64,000 nt of DNA from Eutreptiella sp. 'Long Island Sound 2002'. Its lineage: Eukaryota; Euglenozoa; Euglenophyceae; Eutreptiales; Eutreptiaceae. A program made the position numbers and the translations under genes. The notes below the pieces were generated by a model. It saw nothing but the letters and a program-made list of their open reading frames with translations. It was not told the DNA's origin and did not search any database. Of the stretch, positions 53,208 through 63,689 are shown in pieces. Numbering within the stretch: the stretch's first letter is position 1; every line of letters begins with the position of its first letter. The stretch spans positions 66,289,453 through 66,353,452 of the forward strand of contig OZ038389.1 in NCBI GenBank assembly GCA_964036045.1, in the 5' to 3' direction.

Positions 53208-54168
53208 ACCTCCATCTCCCCAGCCCCCCTGCCCCCCACCCCGCACCACCAGGCCCTAGTGGATGGCCAAGGAACGACCACCGTGGCAAACACGTGGGAC
53301 ACATACCGCGAAGCACTCAGAGCAGGTCTCCGCGACAGCCTTGCAGACACCATGGCTTTCGCCGCAAGGGCCTTCGCCAAGGGCACACGAGACACATACC
53401 TATGCGCCGTACGAAACACCCTCATGGGCAACGCTAACGACACCGATGTGCAACTGGCCATCGACAGCCGCCTCTTGCTCCTTGGACACCGCAGACGGGG
53501 CGGGTTAGTGGCACGCAACACCGTCTCCGGATTCCACATGCTGGCGAAGCTGCAACTCCTCCCGGAGGTGGTTACCACGCAAATGTGGCTACAAGTGCGA
53601 GCCATCGACAAAGGCACGGCGCACCTGGCCAAACCTTGGAATCGGGCGACGGGGCGAGATTTGGAACGATTGGGAAAATGCAGACACCATTGGGCATGGG
53701 CCGAGACCTTCTTCGTGGCGGTCCGTGCAGGTGTGTTCGCCCTTCGGGTTGGTGACATCGGCAGCTTCACATGGGATGGCATCAGCACCCCGGGGTTCCT
53801 CACATTCTGAGACCAAAAGGTCAACGCCGAATGGATTGCTGTGCCCCTCAGCCCGACTCCTGGACCGCTGGAGGGGGTACATCAACCGATTCTGCCTGCC
53901 GGACCAGCTACCAACCACCCCCATCTTCCCTGGAGAAGGGTTCGCGTCCCGCTGCATACACGACCTGCTCGAAGGCACACCCAGTGCCCACATTACCTGG
54001 CACCCGTGGAAGAGGTTTGCCGCCGCGGCCTACATCTGGCTCGGGGGCACCACTGTGGGCCTCCAGCAATGGGCCAGATGGAGGTCCCCCAAGCAAGCCC
54101 GTCACTACGTGCGCCACCCGCCGACATGGACACTCCAGGAAACATTGTGCCTCCCCCTCCGTGCATGA
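53208..54168 (+). pseudogene. Tyrosine recombinase of the retroelement
   Basis: N-terminal arm: NTWDTYREALRAGLRDSLAD, then FAKGTRDTYLCAVRNTLMGN (core-binding fold). Catalytic core: VRAGVFALRVGDIGSFTW supplies the first Arg (53745-53747). A TGA at 53808-53810 and a one-base shift near 53846 follow, and the frame from 53725 carries LLDRWRGYINRFCLPDQLP, then HPWKR (His 54001-54003, second Arg 54013-54015), GLQQWARWRSPKQARHYVRH with the Tyr nucleophile at 54106-54108. The R...HxxxR...Y arrangement and the W-x-S-x-x-x-A-x-x-Y ending are those of DIRS-type recombinases, which integrate circular DNA copies without target duplication. All catalytic residues survive although the frame is broken. Confidence 0.7.
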
Positions 54169-54199
54169 TTCACAGGGTCCCCGGCACGGGACCTTGACT

Positions 54200-55320
54200 A
54201 TGGCCTTATCAGCACGCGAGACCTGTGGCCACGAGAAGTGTGGGCGCCTGCCCCAGCTCGGGCGCCGCGCCGAGCGCCCCCGCCGGCGCACATGGTCAGC
54301 AACGCACGCCCATGACCTGCGATCAGCCACAAAGGATCCCAGGCCTGGTGGCAGGATGCAGGCAGTCCCTGAGGCGTCAATGCTCGATGCAGGCACGAGC
54401 CCGCACCTCGCTAGCGACGTCAAACCAGCCGCGGAGAGCAGCACAACCCACGGATGCGAAGTTGTCCCGAGCGACGACCACAGCACACCCGGTCCAGGTG
54501 AGCACCAGACACCACCACCACATGCTGCAGTAGCCCCCCCAGACCCCCAGCCAGACGTTGACCGCCGCCTCTTCTGCACTCCCTAGTCTAGATCGCCGCC
54601 CCCAGGGCTCGACCGCACGCATTCACCGACAAACCGCGCCGTGCCCTCCTAGCCCTGTGCAGACCTCGGGCACTGACGACACGCCCATCGACGACACGGA
54701 AGCGGGGTCGCGCGCGAAAGCGGCATCGCATCCAAGCGGCCCAGCCCCAGACCCCATCCCCGCCCACCCCGAACCCCCTCGCGCGTCCCAGCAACAAGAA
54801 AGACTCGAACCAGTGGCTGGGACCCATCCTGCCGACGGGGAACCCACTGACCCCACCACCACCTCCAGCGTGCCCCAACCACAGCCGGCAGCCACATAAC
54901 GCCGGGAAAAACGACCGCACGTGCCCACGGGGGCTACCCCCAGCCCCACAACGCAAAGTGCGACCGGCACCTCCGCCACCTGCCCACGCATCCGCGACCA
55001 CGGGGCCTGGTGAGCAGCCCGCTGACGCTCAGCTACGGCCAGACCATGCCCCATTTTGGGGCTATGACCTCCTCGCGCCTCGGAAAGGGACCAGATTCCT
55101 CCAATGGCACCCAGGACCCATGCCACTGTCACCAATGGACCGAACCGGATCAGCAAGCCGCTTTGGCAGCACTGCGGGATGCCCTGCGCCGGGCGGCCCA
55201 TCGCATGTCCATGAAGGGACCGAGGATGAGCACCATCCTCCCATTGCTGCAGGACATGGCCATGCTCAGCATGAATCGGGCGTGGGACACGAGCACATGG
55301 ATGGAGACTACTAACCAACT
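54200..55320 (+). other. Proline-rich spacer between recombinase and reverse transcriptase
   Basis: Low-complexity Pro/Ala/Thr/Ser/Asp frames in all three phases (for example 54558-54899). One stretch (55184-55300) is helical, QQAALAALRDALRRAAHRMS with LPLLQDMAMLSMNRAWD, and may be the N-terminal part of the pol frame or an RT-linker helix. No protease motif seen. Confidence 0.4.
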
Positions 55321-56944
55321 ATGTGCTATAATGACTGTGTGCTAGCGGATGGCGACCCTCGAGAGGACGACATGTCGCCCATCAGCGACACTAGCCCTCG
55401 CCCCAAGCAGCAACCCGACGGCGCCCTGCCCCTGCATGTTGCCAGCAAAGGAATAGGGGCGGCAGGCTCCATACCGATAAGCCCTGGGGTGTGGTGCAAG
55501 CACGTCCCACACGACATGAAACCGGCGCTCCAAGTGGCCCCTGACTTGGGTGACTCCGATGACCAGGCCCTGGCTGTATTGGCCTAGGCCATGCACAGGG
55601 ACGGCCTGTTGATACGGTGCCACCACGGGGCGGCAGCGAACATGCGCGCTTTTCCCAAACCAAAGTCACAAGAAAAGGGAGCGCTGATCGCTGACCTCCG
55701 CCTCCTCAATGTGCTCATGGGGGACCCGCCGCAACCTTTCTAACTCCCCAGCATGGCACAACTGGCTAGAGCTCCTAAAGGCGCGTGACATCAGGGCATA
55801 CTTCACCAAGCTCGACGTCTCCAGCATGTTTTGGTCCGTGCTCCTCCCACCTGAGCACACTACCAGCTTCCGCTTCCGGGTGCGGGGGGTCACGTACGCC
55901 ATCCCTAGCCTGCCTTTCGGCTGGTCGGCCAGTCCCAGCATGGCGGTGGAAGTGCTAGCAGCCTACCTCACCCTTCACTTTCCTGGGGAAGTGATCCTCA
56001 TCCAGTATGTTGACGATGTCTTACTCATCTCTGCGGACCAGGAACGCCTTCGGCTGGAAACCCGCCTGCTCACGGATGAGCTCCGCACAGCAGGTTGGGT
56101 CATCAGTGCCAAGTCCCAAGTGGAGCCGACCGCCGACATTACATGGATGGGAAAGCACTTGAATGGCAAGTAGTACTCCCTGATGCAGTCCGCGGAATAC
56201 ATGGCCACGACCTCAGCCATGTGGGTCAAGCTGGCCACTAAAGGCTATGACCAGCGCACTATGCGCCGCCTCTGCGGTAAACTGGTTTGGGCCTCCCGGC
56301 CTGGGCGTGGGGCCATGTTGTTCCTAAGTGGGGCCCTTGCGTGGCTGAACTGGGGCCCCAAGCAAGCCAAGTATACCCCGCCGGTAGTGCTGCGCGGGCT
56401 TATGGAGGCACTCGCCATTGCTGTCACGCCGTGGAAAGCGCCGCCAACGCTGGGCCCAACAGAGGAGACTTGGTACGTTGACGCGGTGTCCGACGACTAG
56501 CGTTGGACTGCGGCACTCTGGACCCCTGCGCGTGGCATGCGCATCTGGAAACTACCACCATGGGTGACCACCCAACAGGGGGCTGAGCTCGCATCAATTG
56601 AAATGGCCACCAAGACGGCAGCTTATGAGGGGCTGACCCAGCTCCACCTGGTCGCCGACAACATGTCTGCCATGTGGTCCACTGTTCGGAATAAAAGCAG
56701 TACTGCCAGCCCGGCGCGCGCTCGGCACCTAAGGCGCATTGCGCACACCCTTCGCTGGTCCCAAATCAGAATGCGCATCAGCTGGGTAGCCTCGCGTTTT
56801 AATCCCACAGACTGCCCCTCGAGGGTGTCCACTTATGAATCTTTTGTACACATGGCGGCGGACGCCGAGGCCACCTACCGCGCCCTGCAGCACTACCCCC
56901 AGCACACACCCAAACACATGGGGTGGGCCCACCACAGATCGTAG
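55321..56944 (+). pseudogene. Reverse transcriptase and RNase H of the retroelement
   Basis: Fingers: NMRAFPKPKSQEKGALIADL then RLLNVLMGDPPQPF, TAA at 55741, LPSMAQLA. A one-base shift near 55760 leads to the palm: FTKLDVSSMFWSVLLPP (catalytic Asp 55814-55816), IPSLPFGWSASPSMAVEV, and the YVDD box at 56006-56017. Then GWVISAKSQVEPTADITWMG, a TAG (56171-56173) and a thumb-like region. RNase H follows: WYVDAVSDD (Asp 56480-56482), TAG (56498-56500), RWTAALW, TTQQGAELASIEMATKTAA (Glu), LHLVADNMSAMW (Asp) and WVASRFNPTDCPSR (last Asp). The RNase H type with DAV and NPTDCPSR is that of DIRS-like and hepadna/caulimo-like pol proteins. Dead copy. Confidence 0.75.
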
Positions 56945-57049
56945 GACTTCAGGCATGAGAACCCTGCACACCTTATACGGGTGTTCTACATACAGCACAA
57001 CATATAGGCAACCTCCCTTCCGGTACTGTGATTGCTGGTTCACATAGAG

Positions 57050-58990
57050 ATGGGCCATACCCGCCCCCGACGGGGGGATACAACCACCCCAAAAAGAAGT
57101 GATAACCCCCCCCCCCCAATGGGAGGATAAAACCACCCCCAGGTGGGATAAAACCACCCCAGGGGTCAAAAATGGCCAAAAAGTGGCGTGGGGCTGGTTT
57201 TATCTCCCATTTCAGGTGGCTTTATACCCACAACCAGATTGGAATGGGGGTGGCATGGGGGTGAAAATGGGGTTGGAGTTGGCGTGGTGGAGGTGTCATA
57301 GGATTGGACTGGGGTTGGAATGGAGAGGTGCGCGACGTATCGGGGCGGCCCACCCCCGCCTGGCCCTGCCCTACACCTGCATGAAAATGGAGGGCAAAGC
57401 ACAAACACACATACCAATGATGGCAATCATCGAATCATGAATGGTTTGTTCTATGCCCAATGGCCCGAAGAACCCACCTGCACAGATATGTGTACCCGGT
57501 ACAACCTGTTTTTTGTGAAAAATCGTGGGTATCATCATGTCCATACAAGGCATAAAAGTGCCACACCGGACAGCGTCCTGGTTGTAGCACCACTGCGCCC
57601 ATGAAATCAATTATAAACTTATGCATTAGTCTGACGAACATCTCTGCCCCCCTGCCCGACTTTGGTGTGCCAACAAATCAAGTCAGGTGAGGGTTGAGGG
57701 TGTATGACATCCTCCCACTCTGCAGTCTTTAACGATGATCCCCATTACAGCACTGCTATGTGATATACACAGCCACCATAAAGTGGTGGGGTGCAGGTCC
57801 GCCAGGGCATTGGGGCGGCCCCCACCACCCCCTGGGGCGCATACCCCCTTCTTCCAGTGTCAATAGTGTAGTGGCTTGCTGCAGACATAGCCGAAGCAAT
57901 AGCCCAGGAGTGAGAGTGCTAGTGCATGTGTGTACACCTGAACAAACGAGAGTGTGTGTGCAGGCACGTAAGTATGAAGACAAATGCCAGTTTGAGACCA
58001 CTTCCTTCAGTTTTGCAATGGTAGCCCGGATGGTGGTAAATCTGATGTGAATATACAAATTGAGGGCATTGACCAGAAGGCAATACTAAGTTCATTGCGT
58101 GCAAAGAGTAAACTGGCCGGGCCAGGAGACAGCCCCGCGGGGAGGGGGGGGGGGGGCAGGGCAATAGACGGGCTCTAGCCCCTGTTTGGGTTGGTTCATC
58201 ACAAGCTGGGAAGCAGGAATAAGAGAAGAATCAGTACAATATAACCAACCGAATCCCAAATTTCAAAATCCATGCCCGGGTTAATGTGCATTTCCACAAC
58301 AGAGGTTGGGGGGGGGAGGGGGGGGGCTGACATATCTTGACAAAAATCTGCTGAAACAGGGGGTCTGAAAAAAATTTGGTTGTTGAGGGGGGGGAATCCC
58401 TCCCTCAATCTCAATCCTTATGGTGGGCGAGGGGTGCCCTCTTACAGGGGGGGGGGGGTCCAATGTGCTCTGGTGCAATCCCCCCCCCCGCCGCTGCCAT
58501 ATTCAAGTTGGAGCCGGCCCAACTGGGCCCAGTCAACTGGGCCCTGCAGGCGGTAGCTGTGTTGGACGGTGGTAGAATGCTGGCGGCTGCCAGGCCGGAC
58601 GGGCCTCTTGGACCAGGCCACACTGTGCAACAGGATAGTTGCCCCAAGCGGGGCGCATGTCTCGTGTGCCGCAGCGCTGGTCGCACGCACGGCGCACACC
58701 ACTGGGATGGCCCACCCGCCCTTATGCAATGTACTGTGCTTTGTGGCCATGACCATACGCCTGTGCCACGGGGGTGTATGCATGGGGGAGTCCAGTATCC
58801 GTTGCTCATGGCCTTAAGCATGGGATGTCGCCTCCACATCTTTACGCTTTTTGGTGAGGCCTAACGGATCATTGTTTGATTTTAGTTGTGCACACTTTTT
58901 AAGAACGACCCTCTGGACCGGCGATCAAGCGCTAACTACTTGCGCTTAACTGCCAATTTCTGGCGAGTAGTGTCTGTTTCTGTTTGTTCA
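57050..58990. other. No gene supported
   Basis: At 57090-57170 there are three GGGATAAAACCACCCC units within C/G runs. G runs near 58145 and 58310-58330, C run near 58480. 58376-58864 is open on the plus strand but composition is not convincing. Confidence 0.4.
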
Positions 58991-58997
58991 GAGGAGG

Positions 58998-59525
58998 ATG
59001 ACGGCAACACTGCAGACTGTTTTATGTCTGTGGCTTGCGCCGATTCTGTTGGGCTTCTTACAATTATGTCAGGCCATTTCGACGTGTGAGCAACAAGCGT
59101 TGGAGCACGTGCAGGCGCACCCGGACGCCGGCCGTGTTTTGAGACGTGGCATCGACATCCCCGAACTCCCCGACTTAGAGACCAAATACGGTGAGGGACG
59201 GTGGACAAAGTGCGTTTACAAACACAAAGACTCCTGCGCTCAAGTGTGTGCGTCCGTACAGTACTTTTGGGAGAAGAAGTCCTCAAAGGTTGCGGATGCG
59301 ACGTTCCTGAGCGACTTCCCAGCCCCAACCCCCTGCTCCCAGGGTGCCCCCAGCAGTGGCCCCAAGAAGCCGTCGTCGAAGGGCACGGGCACCGACGGTG
59401 GCCCGAAAAAGCCGTGGAGAAAAGACCTGAGAGGCGGTCCCAAGGAGAGTGACGACTACTACAAAGCCCTTGGCCTTCAGAAAGGCGCCACGGATAAGGA
59501 GATCAAAAAGGCGTTCAAGAAACAG
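58998..59525 (+). CDS. First exon of a secretory-pathway J-domain (DnaJ/Hsp40) protein
   Basis: ATG 58998 gives a clear signal peptide (TLQTVLCLWLAPILLGFLQL CQAIS region, residues 4-27), a lumenal segment with Cys residues in CVYKHKDSCAQVC, a Lys/Pro/Gly-rich linker (SSGPKKPSSKGTGTDGG), and the start of a J domain: DDYYKALGLQKGATDKEIKK, AFKKQ. The exon ends at donor CAG|GTACCC after 59525, just before helix II would end; the HPD loop that stimulates Hsp70 ATPase must be in a later exon. I found no continuation (no HPDK-like codons) up to 64000, so the next exon is beyond a long intron or lost. A signal peptide ahead of a C-terminal J domain suggests an ER-lumen co-chaperone, though the domain is usually N-terminal in ERdj3-type proteins. 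Confidence 0.65.
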
Positions 59526-60218
59526 GTACCCTACGGCCCGCTTGACCCCCCCCCCCTCCACCCCCTTTTGCAATCCCAGCTCAGGGGGGGAGGGGTGTCA
59601 TTTGGTCATTTGTGCATTTTTTCGCTCACTTATTTGCAGTGTCCCTCCTTCCCACTCCTCTTTGAAGTGGTGTGCCTTTGAGTGGTTGCAATCCAGTGAG
59701 CCTTGGTAGTGGCTGTGTAAACAGGGGAGGTCTATCAAAGGTTCTACCTACACCTTCGCTTAGCTCACCTCAATTAGCCCCCCCCCCCCCAAACACAACC
59801 CACGATCCACCACCCCACACATCAACCACCAACCACACCTCCTCCTGAACCGCCACCTTTGGTCATCAGACTTGCCAGGGCGGAGGAGGGCAAAGAGTAG
59901 GAGGCTATCGGACAGTCTGGGCTCCACCCTGTGATGGTGACGGCGCATGGCGGTATCTCCTGGTGTAATGTACCTGCACCGGGGAGGTGGAGCAACCATG
60001 TGGTCAGTGAACATTGCTACTCACCTCTGAACTACATCCTCTTGCGAACGTATGTTAAGGTATGCAAGAACGCTGGTGGATTTTGCGTATGGTTGGCGGC
60101 CCACCACCTTGAGAGGTGGCTGTGTTGGAAGGGAAGTCTACCAAGGTTTCTACCGACACCTTGGCTCAGCTCACCTTAATCCCCCCCCCCCCCCCCACGC
60201 CACCAAAGCCCCCAGGGG

Positions 60219-60462
60219 TGCCGGTTAATAGTGCAGGCCTGGGGACCAACGTAGGAAGCTTGGGAGGGCATGTGGGTGCCGGCGGAATCGGAGGGGGGGT
60301 TCTCCGCACCCGCCACAACTGGCAGCTACCACCAGTGGCCCTGAATGTCCGGAAGATCCAGTGTGCTGCTTTCTATGGGGGACTTGTGGGTTCGCTGATT
60401 GAATGATGGGCGGGGCACTGATGGAGAAAATCACAAAAGCCCGGACCAGCGGATCCACAGCC
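60219..60462. repeat. Duplicated segment, copy A
   Basis: GTGCCGGTTAATAGTGCAGG through CGGACCAGCGGATCCACAGC. Matches 61120-61379 with few substitutions. Followed by four GGGTT units at 60464-60486. Confidence 0.85.
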
Positions 60463-61119
60463 GGGTTGGGTTGGGTTGGGTTGGGTCGTGGCTTGCACCG
60501 GAGGCAGGTTCCCACGGCTAGTGTGTCCTTCCCTCACTAGCACAACTGGGTCCAACCCCGGCTGTCTGGTCTCACAGCCCCCAGACTGCTGACGACCCCT
60601 GAACCCCACCATGGTGCTGGTGAGAGGGAGATGCCGCTGTGCCTGTGTGTAGTTCGCGCATGCTGGGGGGGCCTGTGGGGGGTTTCAGGGCACTGGGTCA
60701 GGGCACAGTGGCGCACCTTTTTTCTTCTGCAGCGGGCTGTGGTCGTGTCTGGGAGGTTGTGTGTGGTCGGTGCTCCGGGCCCCAGCAGCGAGGCTTGGGT
60801 GCCCTACCACAAGGCTGCTGGGGTAGTCTGTGGGTCGGGTGACCTGCGGCTTCCTCCCACGACTGAACCCCAGAGGGGTGCACGGGGCGTGTGGTCTGAG
60901 GCACTCCTTGATTCACCCTGAGGGTCACAGGTGGCGCTGCACAGAGTGCCAGACCGGCTGGGGACGTCCCAGTGGATGGAAGGTCCTGGGGCGTGCTGAG
61001 CATTTCCCTGCCCCAGGAGCACTTGAGGGAGCAGAGCTCCCGGTGAGCCCGCTGCGCCTTGGTCACCTCAGACAAGACGAGACCCCGAGGGTTACACCGC
61101 TTGCCAACCCCTCCCAGCA
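60463..61119. other. Spacer between the duplicated segments, no gene
   Basis: G/T-rich sequence without a coherent frame. Confidence 0.4.
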
Positions 61120-61379
61120 GTGCCGGTCGATAGTGCAGGCCTGGGGACCAATGTAGGAAGCTTAGCAGATCTCTGCTAGGGCATGTGGGTGCCGGCGGAA
61201 TCGGAGGGGGGGTTCTTCGCACCCGCCACAACTGGCAGCTACCACCAGTGGCCCCAAATATCCGGAAGATTGAGTGTGCTGCTTTCTATGGGGAACTTGT
61301 GGGTTCGCTGACGGAATGATGGGCGGGGCAATGGGGATGGAGAAAATCACAAAAGCCTGGACCAGCGGATCCACAGCCT
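61120..61379. repeat. Duplicated segment, copy B, with palindromic 15-base insert
   Basis: Same as copy A but with AGCAGATCTCTGCTA inserted after GGAAGCTT (about 61160-61175). The insert is a near-perfect inverted repeat (TAGCAGA/TCTGCTA) and looks like the footprint of an excised transposon. Confidence 0.85.
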
Positions 61380-61439
61380 GGGGGGGGGATATGGGGGTGG
61401 CAGAGGGGGTTGTGTCATTGAGCTGTTGAGTGATCTGGA

Positions 61440-61618
61440 GTGACGTCGACTCCCCTCCCCTCACCTCACCTCGCGTGCCCTCACCTAACCTCACCTAACC
61501 TCACCTTGTCTCACCTCCCTTTCCCTCCCCTCCCGTCACCTCATCTCACCTGGCCTCGCCTCCCGTCACCTCGCCTCACCTCTCCTCCCCTCACCCCACC
61601 TCATCATTCCTCCGCCCT
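61440..61618. repeat. CCTCACCTAA/CCTCACCTCG simple repeat
   Basis: Degenerate 5- and 10-base units of CCTCA/CCTCC type for about 180 bases. Confidence 0.9.
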
Positions 61619-62110
61619 ATGCTGGTGTGCATACAGGTGGGGCAACCACCCCTCTGCCTTGTGCTGGTCTGCACAGGGGTGGGGGAACTGTCCCTCCACC
61701 CAGTGCTAGTTCGCACTAGGGTGGAGAATCTGTCCCCTCACCCTGTGCGGGTGTGCACAAGGGTTGGGAAACAGTTCTCCGCCCTGTGCTGGTGTACATA
61801 GGGGTGGGGGAACCCTCCCCCCGGCTTATGCTGGTGTGCATAGGGGTGGGAATCCAACCCTCCATCCTGTGCTTGTCCGCACAGGGGTGGGGAACCCGTT
61901 CCTGCTGGTGCCCGCACGGGTGGGGAAGTTGTCCCTTTGCCATGTGCTCGTGTGCACATACGTAGGGGAGCCACCCCTCCGCCCTTTGATGGTGTGCACA
62001 GGGGTGGGGACGCTATCTCTCCGCCCTATGCTGGTGTGCATTGGAGTGGGGGAGCTGTGCCTCTGCCCTAAGCTGGCTTGAACAAGGGTGGGGCAGCTTT
62101 CCCTGTGCTG
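61619..62110. repeat. Minisatellite of about 50-bp units, nine or so copies
   Basis: Units read CCGCCCTGTGCTGGTGTGCA, CAGGGGTGGGGAACC with variable joins. Open frames across it are a by-product of the period and not a gene. Confidence 0.9.
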
Positions 62111-62465
62111 TCCCTGCGCGTTGTGCAAGTGTGCACAGACTGTGCACACCTTGCACCCGCCCCTGCCCCCCACCTGCGAGGCAGGGTGCGGGCGGATCAG
62201 GGAGTGGGTTTTCGGCACTCCTAGAGCAGGTGCTGCGGGTCTGGGGCTGGGTACCACGAGCGCCCCGTGGGCCGAGCGGAGTGTGACCCTGCACTGCCAA
62301 CAGCCCTTGGGGCACTAGAGGGCGTGAGTGTGGGGAGGGTCCACTGAAGGCCCAGGCAGTGCATCTTATATCTCTTGGGGACATTCGGTATGCGCCAACA
62401 CGGTGGGTTTTGGCACTTTTCTTGGGTTTTGTGGAGCAAAAGGAGCTGCAAATTGGAGATGCACA

Positions 62466-63111
62466 GGACGGAGCAATGCTCGGGGGACCACTGATTATTC
62501 TGAATCTGAATCGTCCACATTGGAAGCCGAGAAAGTGGACGCATTGCAGCTGGAGCCCTCCATAGAGGAAGCTGTACAAGGCAGCACTGTTGCTGGGGCT
62601 AGCCAGGCCAGTCAATCCCCCTCGCAAGTGGGGACCAAGTCTCGTGTCGCAAGGAAGATGGGTAGCATCAAGGACTCCACAAGCGTACTAGCCACTGCAA
62701 ACTACGTGGAGGTGAGGAGAAGGAAGTAGATTGCAAGGAACTGAAGATTGACAGGTGCATGGAGTATGGGCAATCATGGCTTATCAGGACCACGTGGCAG
62801 AGGTAAAGGAGGCCCTCCTGATGGCCGACTGCAGCTTCTGGTCTGGGACGACAAAGGTATGGGAATGTCGCGTCGCAATTCGATCAATGTAACGGGCTAC
62901 TTTGCCTGCCCTGTGTGGTGTGCCATGCCGTTGTATTCAGTGGGAGCCCTGTGGGTGATTGGAGGCCAACACGGCGTTGCGGTGTGTGATGAAATTTGCA
63001 AGGATGTGACAGCGAGGATGGGCGAGGTCGAGGACTCGATGACCAACTTTGACATGCGTGTCATCAAGTTTGATACGTCCGTTGAGATCAGGCGAAAGCT
63101 AGCTGGACAAC
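62466..63111 (+). CDS. Partial multi-exon gene, unknown product
   Basis: Protein-like pieces: DYSESESSTLEAEKVDALQL with EPSIEEAVQGSTVAGASQAS and RKMGSIKDSTSVLATANYVE, ending at donor GAG|GTGAGG (exon end 62711); then, from an acceptor GACAG at 62754, VHGVWAIMAYQDHVAEVKEA and LLMADCSFWSGTTK to donor AAAG|GTATGG (62849 region); then text such as DVTARMGEVEDSMTNFDMRV and IKFDTSVEIRRKL near 63000-63105. The first junction is in phase but implies an intron of only 43 bases. No family recognised; helical, acidic. Confidence 0.35.
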
Positions 63112-63525
63112 ACAATAGGGCGCAACACAGTGGACGCGAGAGCGGTGTACCCCAAAAAGGGCAATCACCTGCTTGCGTTCCACCATCTTGCCGAGTGCGT
63201 CTGTGAAGGTGGTACCACACGTTAGGGCTATATGGGGCCTCATTTGCTTGACGATTGTCTCCGTGTTGCCGGATTTCGTAGTCAGCCCCGCCTCCACCAT
63301 TGCCTCACACATCAAGGTGACAATTGTCTTCTTATACCGTGTGTCCTCGGCCGCCAGTTGTAGGAAATTGTTCAACAGTTGGGTTACAATGCCATGCTTC
63401 GCTGGAATGCAACCCAAAAATTTGTGGCGCGTATGCAAATACATGGCCTTGCCGAAGAGTACAATACCAGGCTTCCAGAAGTTGGCAAAGGAGCTCCACG
63501 CTGGGAAATTGCGGTGGTATCACTT
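63088..63525 (-). CDS. Partial minus-strand gene, unknown product, convergent with the previous one
   Basis: From about 63525 leftwards one frame reads NFPAWSSFANFWKPGIVLFG, KAMYLHTRHKFLGCIPAKHG, IVTQLLNNFLQLAAEDTRYK, KTIVTLMCEAMVEAGLTTKS, IVKQMRPHIALTCGTTFTDA, LGKMVERKQVIALFG. It is convincing protein. A donor GGG|GTACAC at 63151 would end the exon there; the frame formally stops at 63088. The right border is a TGA at about 63532, so an acceptor near 63525 is likely and the 5' part lies to the right. I do not recognise the family. Confidence 0.45.
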
Positions 63526-63689
63526 TGGTCATCCCGACATGCCGGTTGAGCGCATCTACCCTTCAAGACGCATGCTGTTGCCTTGTAAGCCCCCTGCCTT
63601 TTGTTGTGAGGCATTGTAATGCAACTCCGATTCAATGGGCCGCTGCGACAGGGAGCCGAGATGAAGTGTAATGTAATTTCAGTGTGGCA

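Larger units (their letters stand above)
49559..56944 (+). mobile_element. Decayed tyrosine-recombinase retrotransposon (DIRS/VIPER-like)
   Basis: A 7.4 kb block of uniform GC-rich coding-like sequence with Gag-like frames, a ubiquitin-like domain, CCHC zinc knuckles, a tyrosine recombinase and a reverse transcriptase with RNase H, all on the plus strand except one antisense ubiquitin-like segment. No integrase of the DDE type, protease or methyltransferase was seen. The order Gag, recombinase, RT/RNase H differs from DIRS, Ngaro and PAT elements, where the recombinase is last, and is like VIPER. I could not find terminal or split direct repeats by eye, so the ends given are those of the outermost coding parts. 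At least two frameshifts and eight internal stops show this copy is dead. Confidence 0.7.

Noticed and set aside
53908-54579. A 223-codon minus-strand frame antisense to the recombinase
   Set aside because: Gly/Arg/Ser/Cys-rich complement of the recombinase and spacer; no domain seen.
61619-62081. Open frames with repeated 'LVCTGVGE' text
   Set aside because: They follow the minisatellite period in more than one phase; not a repeat protein.
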